Source: Mycobacterium sp. 1465703.0 (GTDB taxonomy: Bacteria > Actinomycetota > Actinomycetes > Mycobacteriales > Mycobacteriaceae). From it: a DNA stretch of 55,088 bases. The stretch lies in the NCBI RefSeq assembly GCF_001672975.1, contig NZ_LZKU01000171.1, positions 1 through 55,088 on the forward strand. Reading direction: 5' to 3'. Positions 45,340 to 55,088 of this stretch are shown one piece after another (the stretch's first letter is position 1; the number at the start of each line of letters is the position of its first letter). Under the pieces are notes generated by a model. It had not been told where the DNA came from and ran no database searches. It saw only the letters and a program-made list of their open reading frames with translations. Position numbers and translations under genes: made by a program.

Positions 45340-46497
45340 TCAGCGCCGGGTCGGATCGAGCCCGAGCGATACGCCGGCCAGTCCGCGCTTGCGCGACGAC
45401 AAGCTGTCTGCGACCCCGCGCAATGCCTTGCCAACCGGCGAATCGGGGGCGCTCAGCACCAGCGGCGTGCCGGAATCGCCGGCGGCCACCAGTTCGGGAT
45501 CCAGCGGGATCTGACCCAGCAGTGGCACATCGGCGCCGACCGCCCGGGACAACCGCTCGGCCACCTGCCGGCCACCGCCCTCACCGAACACGTTCAGCGT
45601 GGAGCCGTCGGGCAGGGTGAGCCCGGACATGTTCTCCACGACGCCGACCACTCGCTGGCGGGTTTGCAGCGCGATGCTGCCGGCCCGCTCGGCGACTTCG
45701 GCCGCGGCCAGCTGTGGTGTCGTCACCACCAGGATCTCCGCGTTCGGGATCAGCTGCGCCACCGAGATGGCGATGTCGCCCGTCCCCGGCGGCAGGTCGA
45801 GCAGCAGCACGTCCAGATCGCCCCAATACACGTCGGCCAGGAATTGTTGCAGCGCGCGGTGCAGCATCGGCCCGCGCCAGACCACCGGCGTGTTGCCCTC
45901 GGTGAACTGAGCGATCGAGATGACCCGCACCTCGTGCGCGATGGGCGGCAGGATCATCGACTCGACCTGGGTGGGCCGGTCGGTGGTGCCCATCATCCGG
46001 GGGATGGAATGGCCGTGGATATCGGCGTCCAGCACACCGACCGACAGGCCGCGGGTCGCCATCGCCGCCGCCAGGTTGACCGTGACGGTGGACTTGCCGA
46101 CACCACCCTTGCCGGAGGCCACGGCGTACACGCGCGTCAGCGAATTCGGTTGTGCGAACGGGATAACGGGCTCGCGGGCATCGCCGCGCAACTGCTTGCG
46201 CAACTCGGTGCGCTGCTCGTCGTTCATCACGTCCAAGGTGACCTTCACCGTGCCGGTGCCCGGGACGTCCGAGACCGCCTGGCTGACGCGGTCGCTGATC
46301 TCGGTTTTCTTCGGGCAACTGGCGGTGGTCAGGTAGATCGCGACATGCACCGCGCCACCGGGCTCGGTGTCAATGCTCTTGACCATGCCAAGCTCGGTGA
46401 TCGGACGCCGCAGTTCGGGGTCGATCACCTTGCTCAGGGCGCTGCGGATAGCCGCGCTCAGGTCGGCGTCTGAATCAGAAGAGTCGTGGCGGGACAT
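45340..46497 (-). CDS. mrp: Mrp/NBP35-type Fe-S cluster carrier ATPase
   Basis: A 385-residue P-loop protein. An N-terminal DUF59/MIP18 domain (ALSKVIDPELRRPITELGMV) is followed by the deviant Walker A GKGGVGKSTVTVNLA, switch I and II (DADIHGHSIPRMMG, LLDLPPGTGDIAIS) and VGVVENMSG. Such proteins bind and hand on Fe-S clusters. ATG 46497 fits the family N-terminus; TACACT (46506-46511) lies 8 nt before it, suggesting a leaderless message. Upstream in-frame sequence to 46554 overlaps the hairpin region and is not used. The role in cluster transfer is from family knowledge. Confidence 0.94.
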   Translation of the reverse strand: MSRHDSSDSDADLSAAIRSALSKVIDPELRRPITELGMVKSIDTEPGGAVHVAIYLTTASCPKKTEISDRVSQAVSDVPGTGTVKVTLDVMNDEQRTELRKQLRGDAREPVIPFAQPNSLTRVYAVASGKGGVGKSTVTVNLAAAMATRGLSVGVLDADIHGHSIPRMMGTTDRPTQVESMILPPIAHEVRVISIAQFTEGNTPVVWRGPMLHRALQQFLADVYWGDLDVLLLDLPPGTGDIAISVAQLIPNAEILVVTTPQLAAAEVAERAGSIALQTRQRVVGVVENMSGLTLPDGSTLNVFGEGGGRQVAERLSRAVGADVPLLGQIPLDPELVAAGDSGTPLVLSAPDSPVGKALRGVADSLSSRKRGLAGVSLGLDPTRR

Positions 46498-46536
46498 CAC
46501 CGCCGAGTGTAGGCGTGCGGGAGTGGGCCCGTTGGC

Positions 46537-46589
46537 GGCGACCCATCCCCGCAAGCGGGAGGTGCTCGCGATACCCGCTTGCAGTCGCC
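46537..46589. terminator. Stem-loop after the lytic transglycosylase-like gene
   Basis: GCAAGCGGG (46551-46559) pairs with CCCGCTTGC (46574-46582), and outer GGCGAC (46537-46542) pairs with GTCGCC (46584-46589). It begins 10 bp after that gene's stop on the minus strand and just before the mrp promoter, so it may end that transcript. No T-run. Confidence 0.45.
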
Positions 46590-46599
46590 GTGGCGCAGG

Positions 46600-47943
46600 T
46601 CAGCTGGTCGGACCGGGTCCGGGCTGCTTCGGTTGGAGCGCGCCGGGGGCCGCGCCCGACGGGCCGGCAGGCTTGGGTGCCGGCGCGGCTTGCGAGGGCC
46701 CCGCGGCGTTCGGAGCCGGCGGGGTTCCGGCATCCGGCGGCGGCGCGCCGAACGGCGGTGCGGGCGCCAGCGGTGGCGGTGCGGGCGCGAACGGTGGCGG
46801 CGGGGGCGCGGACGGTGGCGGCGCCCCGGCAGGCGGCGAAGCCTGCGAATTGATGCAGATCACCGTGCAGCCTGGGGCTTGAGCCGGCGCCTGCTGGGGT
46901 GTGGGTGTCATCCACGGGAACATCGGCGGCTGACTGACTTGCCCGGGGCTGCTCAAGTCGATCAGTGGGATGCGCGCCAGCGGGTCGTCCAGCGGCAGGC
47001 CGTTGACGTTCATCGGCAGGTTGGGCCCGAGCCCTTCGGGATGCTCGAGATGCGCGTCGCCCAGCGGCGGCGGCGGGCCGGTCATCGGCGGCAGGTCGAC
47101 CGGAACAACACCGGTGGCGTAGGCCGCCGCCCAGCCCAGCACGTTCTGCGCGTAGGGCATCGAGTTGTTGTAGCGCAGAATCGCGGTCAAGACCTGCGAC
47201 TGATCACGCAGATTGAGTCCGCCGCTGCACAGATACCGGGCGGCCGCCAGGGTGGCGTCGAAGATGTTCTGCGGATCCGCGACGCCGTCGCCCTTGCCGT
47301 CGGAGGCGTAGCGCGCCCAGGTCCCCGGCAGGAACTGCATCGGACCCATCGCGCGGGCGTAGGTCACCCGGCTGCCGGCGCTGCTCTGGATGATGGTTTC
47401 GTTGCCGGGCAGCGTGCCGTCCAGCGACGGGCCGTAGATCGGGCTGATCGCGGTGCCGCGTGCGTCCACCGCGCCGCCGCCCGCGTGGCCCGATTCGATG
47501 CGCCCGATTCCGGCCAGCAGGTTCCAGCTGACGCCGCAGCCCGGGGCCGCGACGGCCATCTTTTGTTCGGCACTGCGGTAGGCGGCCAGGGCGATGCTCG
47601 GAATGCCCAGTGCTCCGCGCGCATTGACGATCATCGCCGGCGGAGGGGCGGACAGTGCGGGCTCGGCGACGTGAAAGACGGTCGGGCCGCGGTCGATCGC
47701 GACGACGGCGGGCCCGGTGAGGTCGGGGAAGGTCGGGGAGACCGCGGCCACCGGAGTGACCCGGGCATGGATCGGCGGCGGCATTCGCACCGGAAATGAC
47801 GGAGGTTCGGCGCTGACCGCGCCCGCGAAGACCAATGGAGCGATTATTGCCATGCCGAATATCGGCTTGCGCGTGTTCCGAAGTGCTCGCTGCCGCACAG
47901 TCGCGGCGGCGGGGCTCTCACCCCGGCTTCCCCCTATGCGCAC
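46600..47943 (-). CDS. MltB-like lytic transglycosylase domain protein with proline-rich tail (Rv1230c-like)
   Basis: A 447-residue secreted or membrane-anchored protein. An N-terminal hydrophobic stretch after basic residues (RKPIFGMAIIAPLVFAGAVS) is a signal or anchor. The SLT_2/MltB-type domain follows, with the catalytic Glu in LLAGIGRIESGHAG, then YARAMGPMQFLPGTWARYAS and DATLAAARYLC. The last ~100 residues are a Pro/Ala-rich tail (APPPSAPPPPPFAPAPPP). It probably cleaves peptidoglycan at the cell surface, making 1,6-anhydro ends. GTG 47943 is the start. A CRP-like dyad at 47988-48003 lies upstream. Mtb Rv1230c is about 411 residues; the tail length differs. Confidence 0.87.
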   Translation of the reverse strand: MRIGGSRGESPAAATVRQRALRNTRKPIFGMAIIAPLVFAGAVSAEPPSFPVRMPPPIHARVTPVAAVSPTFPDLTGPAVVAIDRGPTVFHVAEPALSAPPPAMIVNARGALGIPSIALAAYRSAEQKMAVAAPGCGVSWNLLAGIGRIESGHAGGGAVDARGTAISPIYGPSLDGTLPGNETIIQSSAGSRVTYARAMGPMQFLPGTWARYASDGKGDGVADPQNIFDATLAAARYLCSGGLNLRDQSQVLTAILRYNNSMPYAQNVLGWAAAYATGVVPVDLPPMTGPPPPLGDAHLEHPEGLGPNLPMNVNGLPLDDPLARIPLIDLSSPGQVSQPPMFPWMTPTPQQAPAQAPGCTVICINSQASPPAGAPPPSAPPPPPFAPAPPPLAPAPPFGAPPPDAGTPPAPNAAGPSQAAPAPKPAGPSGAAPGALQPKQPGPGPTS

Positions 47944-47987
47944 TCGACCGTCCTAGATTGTGAGCTGGGTCAACTTTCTGTTAGCTC

Positions 47988-48003
47988 GGTGAACCAGATC
48001 ACC
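47988..48003. promoter_or_regulatory. CRP-like dyad upstream of the transglycosylase gene
   Basis: GGTGA-6-TCACC, an exact dyad that differs from the mycobacterial CRP consensus TGTGA-6-TCACA only at the two outermost bases. It is 45 bp before the GTG start. Binding is unproven. Confidence 0.3.
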
Positions 48004-48049
48004 ATACATAACTCTTGTGACACGAGTGGCGCAATGGTCTAAACGGTTC

Positions 48050-48592
48050 TCACCTGGTTTTCTTAGCTGTTCTCTCCAGCCCATCGCCACCCTGAACCGG
48101 CTCGGCATCCGCCGTTTCCGGCTGCAAATTGGCCAGCAGTTCACGCAGGTCATCGAGCTCGTGACGCAGGTATTCACGAGTCACCACCTCGCCGACGGCC
48201 AGCCGCACGGAGGCCAGTTCGCGGGCCAGGTATTCGGTGTCGGCCTTGGTCTGCGCGGCACGACGGCGATCGTCCTCGAGCGCCACCCGGTCCCGGTTCT
48301 CCTGACGGTTCTGGGCCAGCAGGATCAGTGGCGCCGCGTACGCGGCCTGCGTGGAGAAGGCCAGGTTCAGCAGGATGAAAGGGTAGGGATCCCACCGCAT
48401 TTTCACGGCGAACAAGTTCAGCGCGATCCACACGATAACCACGATCGTCTGCAGCAGCAGATACCGGCCGGTGCCGAAGAATCGCGCGATCGACTCGGTG
48501 AACTGCCCGACGGTCTCGGGATCCACCCGCGGCGAATACCTGCGCGAGGTCCGCGGGGTGTACAGCCCGCGCGGGGCCGGGGATTTGCTCAC
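48050..48592 (-). CDS. DUF1003 membrane protein (Rv1231c-like)
   Basis: A 180-residue protein with two membrane helices (LLLQTIVVIVWIALNLFAV and FILLNLAFSTQAAYAAPLIL) and the DUF1003 hallmark RWDPYPFILLNLAFST. A charged coiled-coil tail follows (QNRQENRDRVALEDDRRRAA to LRHELDDLRELLANLQ). Length equals Rv1231c. GTG 48592 overlaps the stop of the MgtE-like gene (GTGA), so the two are coupled. DUF1003 has no defined function; constant pairing with an MgtE-like protein suggests a joint role in magnesium or membrane homeostasis. Confidence 0.88.
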   Translation of the reverse strand: MSKSPAPRGLYTPRTSRRYSPRVDPETVGQFTESIARFFGTGRYLLLQTIVVIVWIALNLFAVKMRWDPYPFILLNLAFSTQAAYAAPLILLAQNRQENRDRVALEDDRRRAAQTKADTEYLARELASVRLAVGEVVTREYLRHELDDLRELLANLQPETADAEPVQGGDGLERTAKKTR

Positions 48593-49896
48593 GCGGATCC
48601 TCCCAGTCCTTCGAGCGGGCTCCCGGTGTCGAGTTCCTGCATGTCCACCCGCCAGTCGTGCGGCAGCAGGTGGTCAAGCAGGTCGTCGACGGTGACGGCG
48701 CCCAGCAGGTGTTTCTCGGCGTCGACCACCGGGCCGCACACCAGGTTGTACGCGGCCAGGTAGCGGGTCACCGCGATCAGCGGTGTGTCCGGTGTCAGGG
48801 TCAGCAGATCACTGTCGAGGATGCCGCCGACAAGTTCGCCCGGCGCCTCGCGCAGCAACCGCTGCAGGGGCACACAGCCCAGGTAGCGCCCGGTCGGGGT
48901 GGCCGTGGGTGGACGCACTACGAACACCATGGACGCCAGCGCGGCGGTGAGATCGGGATCGCGGACGCGGGCCAGGGCCTCGGCGACCGCCGTGTCCGGG
49001 GTCAGCACCACCGGATCCGACGTCATCAAGCCGCCCGCCGTGTCGGGCGAGTGGGTGAGCAGCCGGCGTACCGAGGCGGAATCCCCGGGGTCCATGCGCT
49101 TCAGCAGCATTTCGGCGTCGGTCGGATTCAGCACCCCGAGCAGGTCGGCCGCGTCGTCGGGATCCATTTCCTCGAGTACGTCGGCGGATCGCTCGGTGCC
49201 CAGCTGGGACAGCACGTCGGCCTGATCCAACTCGGGCAACTCCTGCAAGATGTCCGCCAGCCGATCGTCGTTGAGCGCCTTGAGCACCTCGTAGCGGCGC
49301 TTGGCCGGCAGGCCGCGGATGGCGTCGGCCACGTCGACCGGTTTGCGGCCCTCGAACTGATCCAGCAGTTGTGCCACACCTTGGCCCGGCAGCGCCAGGG
49401 CCGACGGGGTCAAGCCCTGCACGTTGTGCCAGTCGACAACGTGCACGGGTCCCCTCCGTCCCAGCCGGCGTTGGCTGCGCACGGCGACCCGGCTGACCAT
49501 CCAGTCCCGGGTCCGGATCTGCTCGATCCCCAGGTCGGTGACCACCACATCGAGCCCGGCCAGCTCCGGCAGTTCGGGGTCGTTGACCTTGACGACGGTG
49601 TCGAGCACCTGGCCGATCGCCAGCACCTCGCCGGGCCGCTGGACGAAATGGCGTAAGGACACATTGCCGGTGCTGAGCGTGACGGCGTTGGGCTCGATGG
49701 AGGCGACCCGCAAGATCGGGATGAAGATGCTGCGCCGGGTGGCCAGGTCGACGACCAACCCCAGCACGCGCGGTTGCTGGCGCACGATGCTGATGCTGAT
49801 CACCACATCTCGGACTCGCCCGACGGATTCGCCGAGCGGGCCCAACACCAACATCCGCGACAGCCGCGCGACATACACCCTGTTGACCGATCCCAT
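48589..49896 (-). CDS. Soluble MgtE-like protein: PRC-barrel, MgtE N-domain, CBS pair (Rv1232c-like)
   Basis: A 435-residue protein, the same length as Rv1232c. A PRC-barrel-like start (VLGPLGESVGRVRDVVISIS) is followed by the MgtE_N superhelix (LLDQFEGRKPVDVADAIRGL, ELDQADVLSQLG, DPDDAADLLGVL). Two CBS domains follow (GGLMTSDPVVLTPDTAVAEA; LTPDTPLIAVTRYLAAYNLV). The MgtE membrane domain is missing, so it is not a channel by itself and may sense Mg2+ or nucleotides and act on another protein, perhaps the coupled DUF1003 protein. ATG 49896 lies 8 nt after TAGGCT (49905-49910). The frame is open upstream into the next gene but that is not coding. Confidence 0.9.
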   Translation of the reverse strand: MGSVNRVYVARLSRMLVLGPLGESVGRVRDVVISISIVRQQPRVLGLVVDLATRRSIFIPILRVASIEPNAVTLSTGNVSLRHFVQRPGEVLAIGQVLDTVVKVNDPELPELAGLDVVVTDLGIEQIRTRDWMVSRVAVRSQRRLGRRGPVHVVDWHNVQGLTPSALALPGQGVAQLLDQFEGRKPVDVADAIRGLPAKRRYEVLKALNDDRLADILQELPELDQADVLSQLGTERSADVLEEMDPDDAADLLGVLNPTDAEMLLKRMDPGDSASVRRLLTHSPDTAGGLMTSDPVVLTPDTAVAEALARVRDPDLTAALASMVFVVRPPTATPTGRYLGCVPLQRLLREAPGELVGGILDSDLLTLTPDTPLIAVTRYLAAYNLVCGPVVDAEKHLLGAVTVDDLLDHLLPHDWRVDMQELDTGSPLEGLGGSA

Positions 49897-49967
49897 GGAA
49901 GTAAAGCCTAGGCAGCCGCCGATCCGATGGCAGACGAGCCGGGCGCGATCGCCACGGGCCTGAGGCG

Positions 49968-50636
49968 TTAACGCGTATGCAGCGCGAAGAGCAGAAACAC
50001 CAAAGTCACGCCCAGAGTGGCGATTCCGATCACGATGCCGGCGACTGCGAGGCCGAACCCGTCCTGTCGGGTCCGCTTGATCTGATCCAGGGCAATAGCG
50101 CCCAGCACCATGGCCACGATCGACCCGACGCAGCACAGCAGGCCGGTGAAGGATGCGATGAGCGAGGCGATCGCCAGCGCGTTCGTCCCCGCCTTCTCCG
50201 GTCGCGCAAGTCCATAGTCGCTCTGGTAGTCCGGCGCGGGGTAATAGCCGCCCGGATATCCAGGGGGTCCGTAGCCGGCGGGTGGGCCGCCGTACTGCGG
50301 AGGCCCCGACGGATAGGCCGATGCGCCATAACCTGGTGGTTGCTCGTAGCCTGGTGGTTGCTCGTACCCCGGTGGTTGCCCGTACCCGGGTGGTTGCCCG
50401 TACCCGGGCGGGGGAGTAGCCGGCGGTGGGTAGTAAGGCCCATACCCGGACGGGTAGCCGGCGGGATATCCCGACGGCGGGTACACCGGCGGCGCAGACT
50501 CGGCCGGGGGTGGCGGTGCGGGCGGCTCCCACGGCGTGGACGCATCAGGCTGCTCGGCCGCTCCGCTGTCGGCACGGGCCGAGTCAGTCTCGTCGTCGTG
50601 GGCGCCTTCTTCGAAGCCGCGCCCGGGAACTGTCAT
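49968..50636 (-). CDS. Proline/tyrosine-rich DUF4190 membrane protein (Rv1233c-like)
   Basis: A 222-residue protein. The first ~130 residues are disordered and rich in Pro, Gly and Tyr, with tandem PPGYGQ/PPGYEQ hexapeptides. The C-terminus is DUF4190 with two membrane helices (ALAIASLIASFTGLLCCVGS; FGLAVAGIVIGIATLGVTLV). Such PGY-rich tails occur on many mycobacterial envelope proteins of unknown job. ATG 50636 follows TAGGTT (50644-50649) by 7 nt, so leaderless initiation is likely. Mtb Rv1233c is about 198 residues; the difference lies in the repeat number. Confidence 0.85.
   Translation of the reverse strand: MTVPGRGFEEGAHDDETDSARADSGAAEQPDASTPWEPPAPPPPAESAPPVYPPSGYPAGYPSGYGPYYPPPATPPPGYGQPPGYGQPPGYEQPPGYEQPPGYGASAYPSGPPQYGGPPAGYGPPGYPGGYYPAPDYQSDYGLARPEKAGTNALAIASLIASFTGLLCCVGSIVAMVLGAIALDQIKRTRQDGFGLAVAGIVIGIATLGVTLVFLLFALHTR
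50332..50403. repeat. 18-bp tandem repeat (4 copies) encoding PPGYxQ units
   Basis: Units start at 50332, 50350, 50368 and 50386. They differ at a few positions and encode the repeated Pro-Pro-Gly-Tyr-(Gly/Glu)-Gln hexapeptides of the DUF4190 protein. Copy number may vary between strains. Confidence 0.85.
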
Positions 50637-50827
50637 GGTATTCAACCTAACCCATGCACAGGGGGGCAGCGCCGCCGCGAATCGCCGCCGGGCGGGCCAG
50701 GGCGCCACACCAGTTCGACGCGAGCCCGACTGAACCTCGCCGTGGTCGGAATCGGGCAGCTCCGCCTGGGAGGTCCCTTTTTCCGCAGGTGGCCGAAAGC
50801 CGCGGGATAGGGTGAAGAGGCCCTGAG

Positions 50828-50872
50828 ATGAAACGCTGGCCGAGGCGGAGGACAATGAGTTGCAATGACTAA
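50828..50872 (+). other. Candidate upstream ORF overlapping the Rv1234-like start
   Basis: ATG 50828 opens a 14-codon frame (MKRWPRRRTMSCND, then TAA at 50870-50872) with an internal ATG at 50855. It overlaps the start of the main gene (50865) by 8 nt in another frame. A TAGGGT hexamer at 50808-50813 could start the transcript near 50820. Translation of this frame could control the main gene; there is no direct evidence that it is made. The rest of 50637-50864 holds two divergent promoters and nothing else recognised. Confidence 0.3.
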
Positions 50873-51389
50873 TCCATTCCAGCCCGGGCAAGTTCCCGGC
50901 TCGACGCCCTCCAATGCGTCGGGGCGCCGCGGGGCGCCCGGACTCCCGACGCCGCCCAGGGGTTGGCCGGTCGGGTCCTATCCCACCTACGCCGAGGCGC
51001 AGCGTGCCGTCGACTACCTGTCCGATCAACAGTTCCCGGTGCAGCAGGTAACCATCGTCGGCGTCGACCTGATGCAGGTGGAACGGGTCACCGGCAGGCT
51101 GACCTGGCCCAAGGTGCTGGGCGGCGGCGTACTGAGCGGGGCATGGCTGGGGTTGTTCATCGGGCTGGTGCTCGGCTTCTTCAGCCCCAACCCGTGGGGA
51201 GCCCTGGCCACCGGTCTGGTCGCCGGTGTCTTCTTCGGGCTGATCACTTCCGCTGTTCCCTATTCAATGGCCCGTGGCACAAGGGATTTCAGCTCGACCA
51301 TGCAATTGGTCGCCGGGCGCTACGACGTGCTCTGTGATCCGCAAAATGCAGAAAAGGCGCGAGACCTGTTGGCGCGCTTGGCGATCTGA
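50865..51389 (+). CDS. Membrane protein with general-stress 17M-like domain (Rv1234-like)
   Basis: A 174-residue protein (Mtb Rv1234 has about 175). A Pro-rich N-terminus leads to YPTYAEAQRAVDYLSDQQFP and VQQVTIVGVDL, the fold seen in YflT/GSP17M-type stress proteins. Two glycine-rich membrane helices follow (VLGGGVLSGAWLGLFIGLVL; ALATGLVAGVFFGLITSAVP) and a short soluble tail. It lies 24 bp before lpqY on the same strand and is likely the first gene of the trehalose-importer operon, though it is not a known transporter part. Function is unknown. Confidence 0.85.
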   Translation: MTNPFQPGQVPGSTPSNASGRRGAPGLPTPPRGWPVGSYPTYAEAQRAVDYLSDQQFPVQQVTIVGVDLMQVERVTGRLTWPKVLGGGVLSGAWLGLFIGLVLGFFSPNPWGALATGLVAGVFFGLITSAVPYSMARGTRDFSSTMQLVAGRYDVLCDPQNAEKARDLLARLAI

Positions 51390-53744
<2,355 letters not shown>

Positions 53745-53755
<11 letters not shown>

Positions 53756-54596
53756 CGGGGCGGGCGTCTCGACGGGCATGCGGCGCAGCGCGATCTGGGC
53801 CGTCATCGACACCCTGGTGGTGCTGTACGCGCTTCTTCCGGTGTTGTGGATCTTCAGCTTGTCCCTCAAGCCGAGCTCAACCATCAAGGACGGCAAGCTG
53901 ATTCCGTCGACGGTCTCCTTTGACAACTATCGCGGGATCTTCCGCGGTGACTTCTTCAGTTCTGCGCTGATCAACTCGGTCGGGATCGGGTTGACCACGA
54001 CCGCGATCGCGGTCGTGCTCGGCGCCATGGCGGCGTACGCGATCGCCCGGCTGGACTTCCCCGGCAAGCGCTGGCTGGTCGGTGCCACCCTGTTGATCAC
54101 CATGTTTCCCGCCATCTCACTGGTGACGCCGTTGTTCAACATCGAACGCTTCATCGGCTTGTTCGACACCTGGCCGGGGCTGATCCTGCCCTACATCACC
54201 TTCGCGCTGCCGCTCGCGATCTACACGCTGTCAGCCTTCTTTCGGGAGATCCCTTGGGATCTGGAGAAGGCGGCCAAAATGGACGGTGCCACACCGGCTC
54301 AGGCGTTCCGCAAGGTGATCGTGCCGCTGGCCGCCCCTGGCGTGGTGACGGCGGCGATCCTGGTGTTCATCTTCGCCTGGAACGACCTGCTGCTGGCGCT
54401 GACTTTGACGGCCACCAAAGCGGCCATCACCGCACCGGTGGCGATCGTGAACTTCAGCGGCAGTTCCCAGTTCGAGGAGCCGACCGGGTCGATCGCGGCC
54501 GGCGCGGTGGTAATCACGGTGCCCATCATCATTTTTGTTTTAATCTTCCAACGACGAATCGTCGCCGGGTTGACCTCTGGCGCCGTGAAGGGATAA
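53745..54596 (+). CDS. sugB: Trehalose ABC importer permease SugB
   Basis: A 283-residue MalG-type permease with six membrane helices ([20 protein letters not shown] first). The EAA loop reads [20 protein letters not shown], and the C-terminus is [18 protein letters not shown], as in Mtb SugB. ATG 53745 overlaps sugA by 11 nt and follows GGGGGTG. A GTG at 53736 and an internal ATG (MRRSAIW) are alternatives. The intact overlaps from lpqY to sugB support one coupled operon. Confidence 0.95.
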
Positions 54597-54600
54597 CGCG

Positions 54601-55088
54601 ATGGCCGAGATTGTGCTGGACCATGTCAGCAAGAGTTACCCCGACGGCGCGACGGCGGTGCACGACCTGAACCTGACCATCGACGACGGCGAATTCCTGA
54701 TCCTGGTCGGGCCTTCCGGCTGCGGCAAGACCACGACCCTGAATATGATTGCCGGACTTGAAGACATCTCATCCGGTGAGCTCCGTATCGGTGGCGAACG
54801 GGTGAACGAGAAGGCGCCCAAAGACCGCGACATCGCGATGGTGTTCCAGTCCTATGCGCTGTACCCGCACATGACGGTGCGGCAGAACATCGGGTTTCCG
54901 TTGACGCTGGCCAAGATGAAGAAGGCCGAGATAGCCCAGAAGGTCGAGGAGACGGCCAGAACGCTTGACCTGACCGAGCTTCTGGACCGCAAGCCATCGC
55001 AGTTGTCGGGAGGCCAGCGTCAACGGGTGGCGATGGGCCGCGCAATCGTGCGCCACCCCAAGGCATTTCTGATGGACGAGCCGCTGTC
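54601..55088 (+). CDS. sugC: Trehalose ABC importer ATPase SugC (3' end beyond window)
   Basis: The first 162 codons of a MalK-type ATPase, cut by the window edge. Walker A is [12 protein letters not shown], the Q-loop [14 protein letters not shown], the signature [13 protein letters not shown], and Walker B FLMDEP, where the sequence ends. The starting ATG is 4 bp after the sugB stop. The missing C-terminus should hold the regulatory TOBE domains. It powers trehalose uptake through SugA and SugB. Confidence 0.95.
   Translation, partial: MAEIVLDHVSKSYPDGATAVHDLNLTIDDGEFLILVGPSGCGKTTTLNMIAGLEDISSGELRIGGERVNEKAPKDRDIAMVFQSYALYPHMTVRQNIGFPLTLAKMKKAEIAQKVEETARTLDLTELLDRKPSQLSGGQRQRVAMGRAIVRHPKAFLMDEPL

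Noticed and set aside
48003..48030. MtrA-type site (GTGTCACAAG on the minus strand) near the transglycosylase promoter
   Set aside because: Only one half-site is present and the second copy needed for the known motif is missing.
49897..50532. Extension of the MgtE-like frame to 50532
   Set aside because: It overlaps the DUF4190 gene; ATG 49896 gives the family start, the known length and a leaderless -10.

Overview
The window is chromosomal DNA of a mycobacterium. It is high in GC and gene-dense, and uses many GTG starts. Gene order and protein sequences follow the Mycobacterium tuberculosis stretch from fadD21 (Rv1185c) to sugC (Rv1238). All statements about M. tuberculosis (Mtb) here come from memory, not from a search. 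It is not Mtb itself. The sigI region, the PE/PPE/ESX/IS block before Rv1200, PE14, Rv1225c-Rv1227c and lpqX are all missing from their Mtb positions, and an extra catabolic cluster is present. A non-tuberculous mycobacterium is therefore the best guess; I cannot name the species.

Layout. 1-2366: a truncated GAP/Sap-type membrane protein and a FadD21-like fatty acyl-AMP ligase, which look like the edge of a complex-lipid locus. 2452-6718: proline catabolism (PruC activator, P5C dehydrogenase, proline dehydrogenase). 6845-18564: a divergent catabolic island. Its minus-strand operon runs P450, acyl-CoA dehydrogenase, MaoC, DUF35, acyl-CoA dehydrogenase, MaoC, Ltp2-like aldolase, zinc alcohol dehydrogenase, TetR. 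Its plus-strand arm holds an aldehyde dehydrogenase and a double-domain CoA-transferase. It copies the logic of the cholesterol igr operon, but with the ChsH2 subunit split into two genes. Together the enzymes could oxidise a terminal methyl group to an acid, make the CoA ester, then desaturate, hydrate and cleave it by retro-aldol. 18642-22499: hydrolase, FadD36, MFS transporter. 22509-24788: dapD and dapE (lysine/DAP synthesis), separated by a 56-bp tandem repeat.

24785-32747: ATPase, LOG protein, FadD6, FolP2, GpgS, a small DivIVA-like membrane protein, Tag glycosylase and DUF3117. 32776-35333: divergent glgM/glgC (alpha-glucan and maltose-1-phosphate synthesis). 35380-41789: CocE-type hydrolase, methyltransferase-like membrane protein, drug ABC exporter with its TetR regulator RaaS, and an O-methyltransferase. 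41991-45323: envelope-stress locus sigE-rseA-htrA-tatB. 45340-50636 (minus): mrp, a lytic transglycosylase-like protein, a DUF1003/MgtE-like pair and a DUF4190 protein. 50865-55088: Rv1234 homologue and the trehalose importer lpqY-sugA-sugB-sugC, with sugC cut by the window end. GpgS, GlgM/GlgC and LpqY-SugABC link this region to glucose-polymer and trehalose metabolism.

I found no rRNA, tRNA, CRISPR array, insertion sequence or prophage. No gene-free stretch exceeds 300 bases. The longest (23454-23723, 50637-50864, 41790-41990, 14623-14815) hold the repeats and regulatory sites listed below. Many starts follow a TANNNT hexamer by only 6-8 nt, which indicates leaderless transcripts and was used to choose starts.
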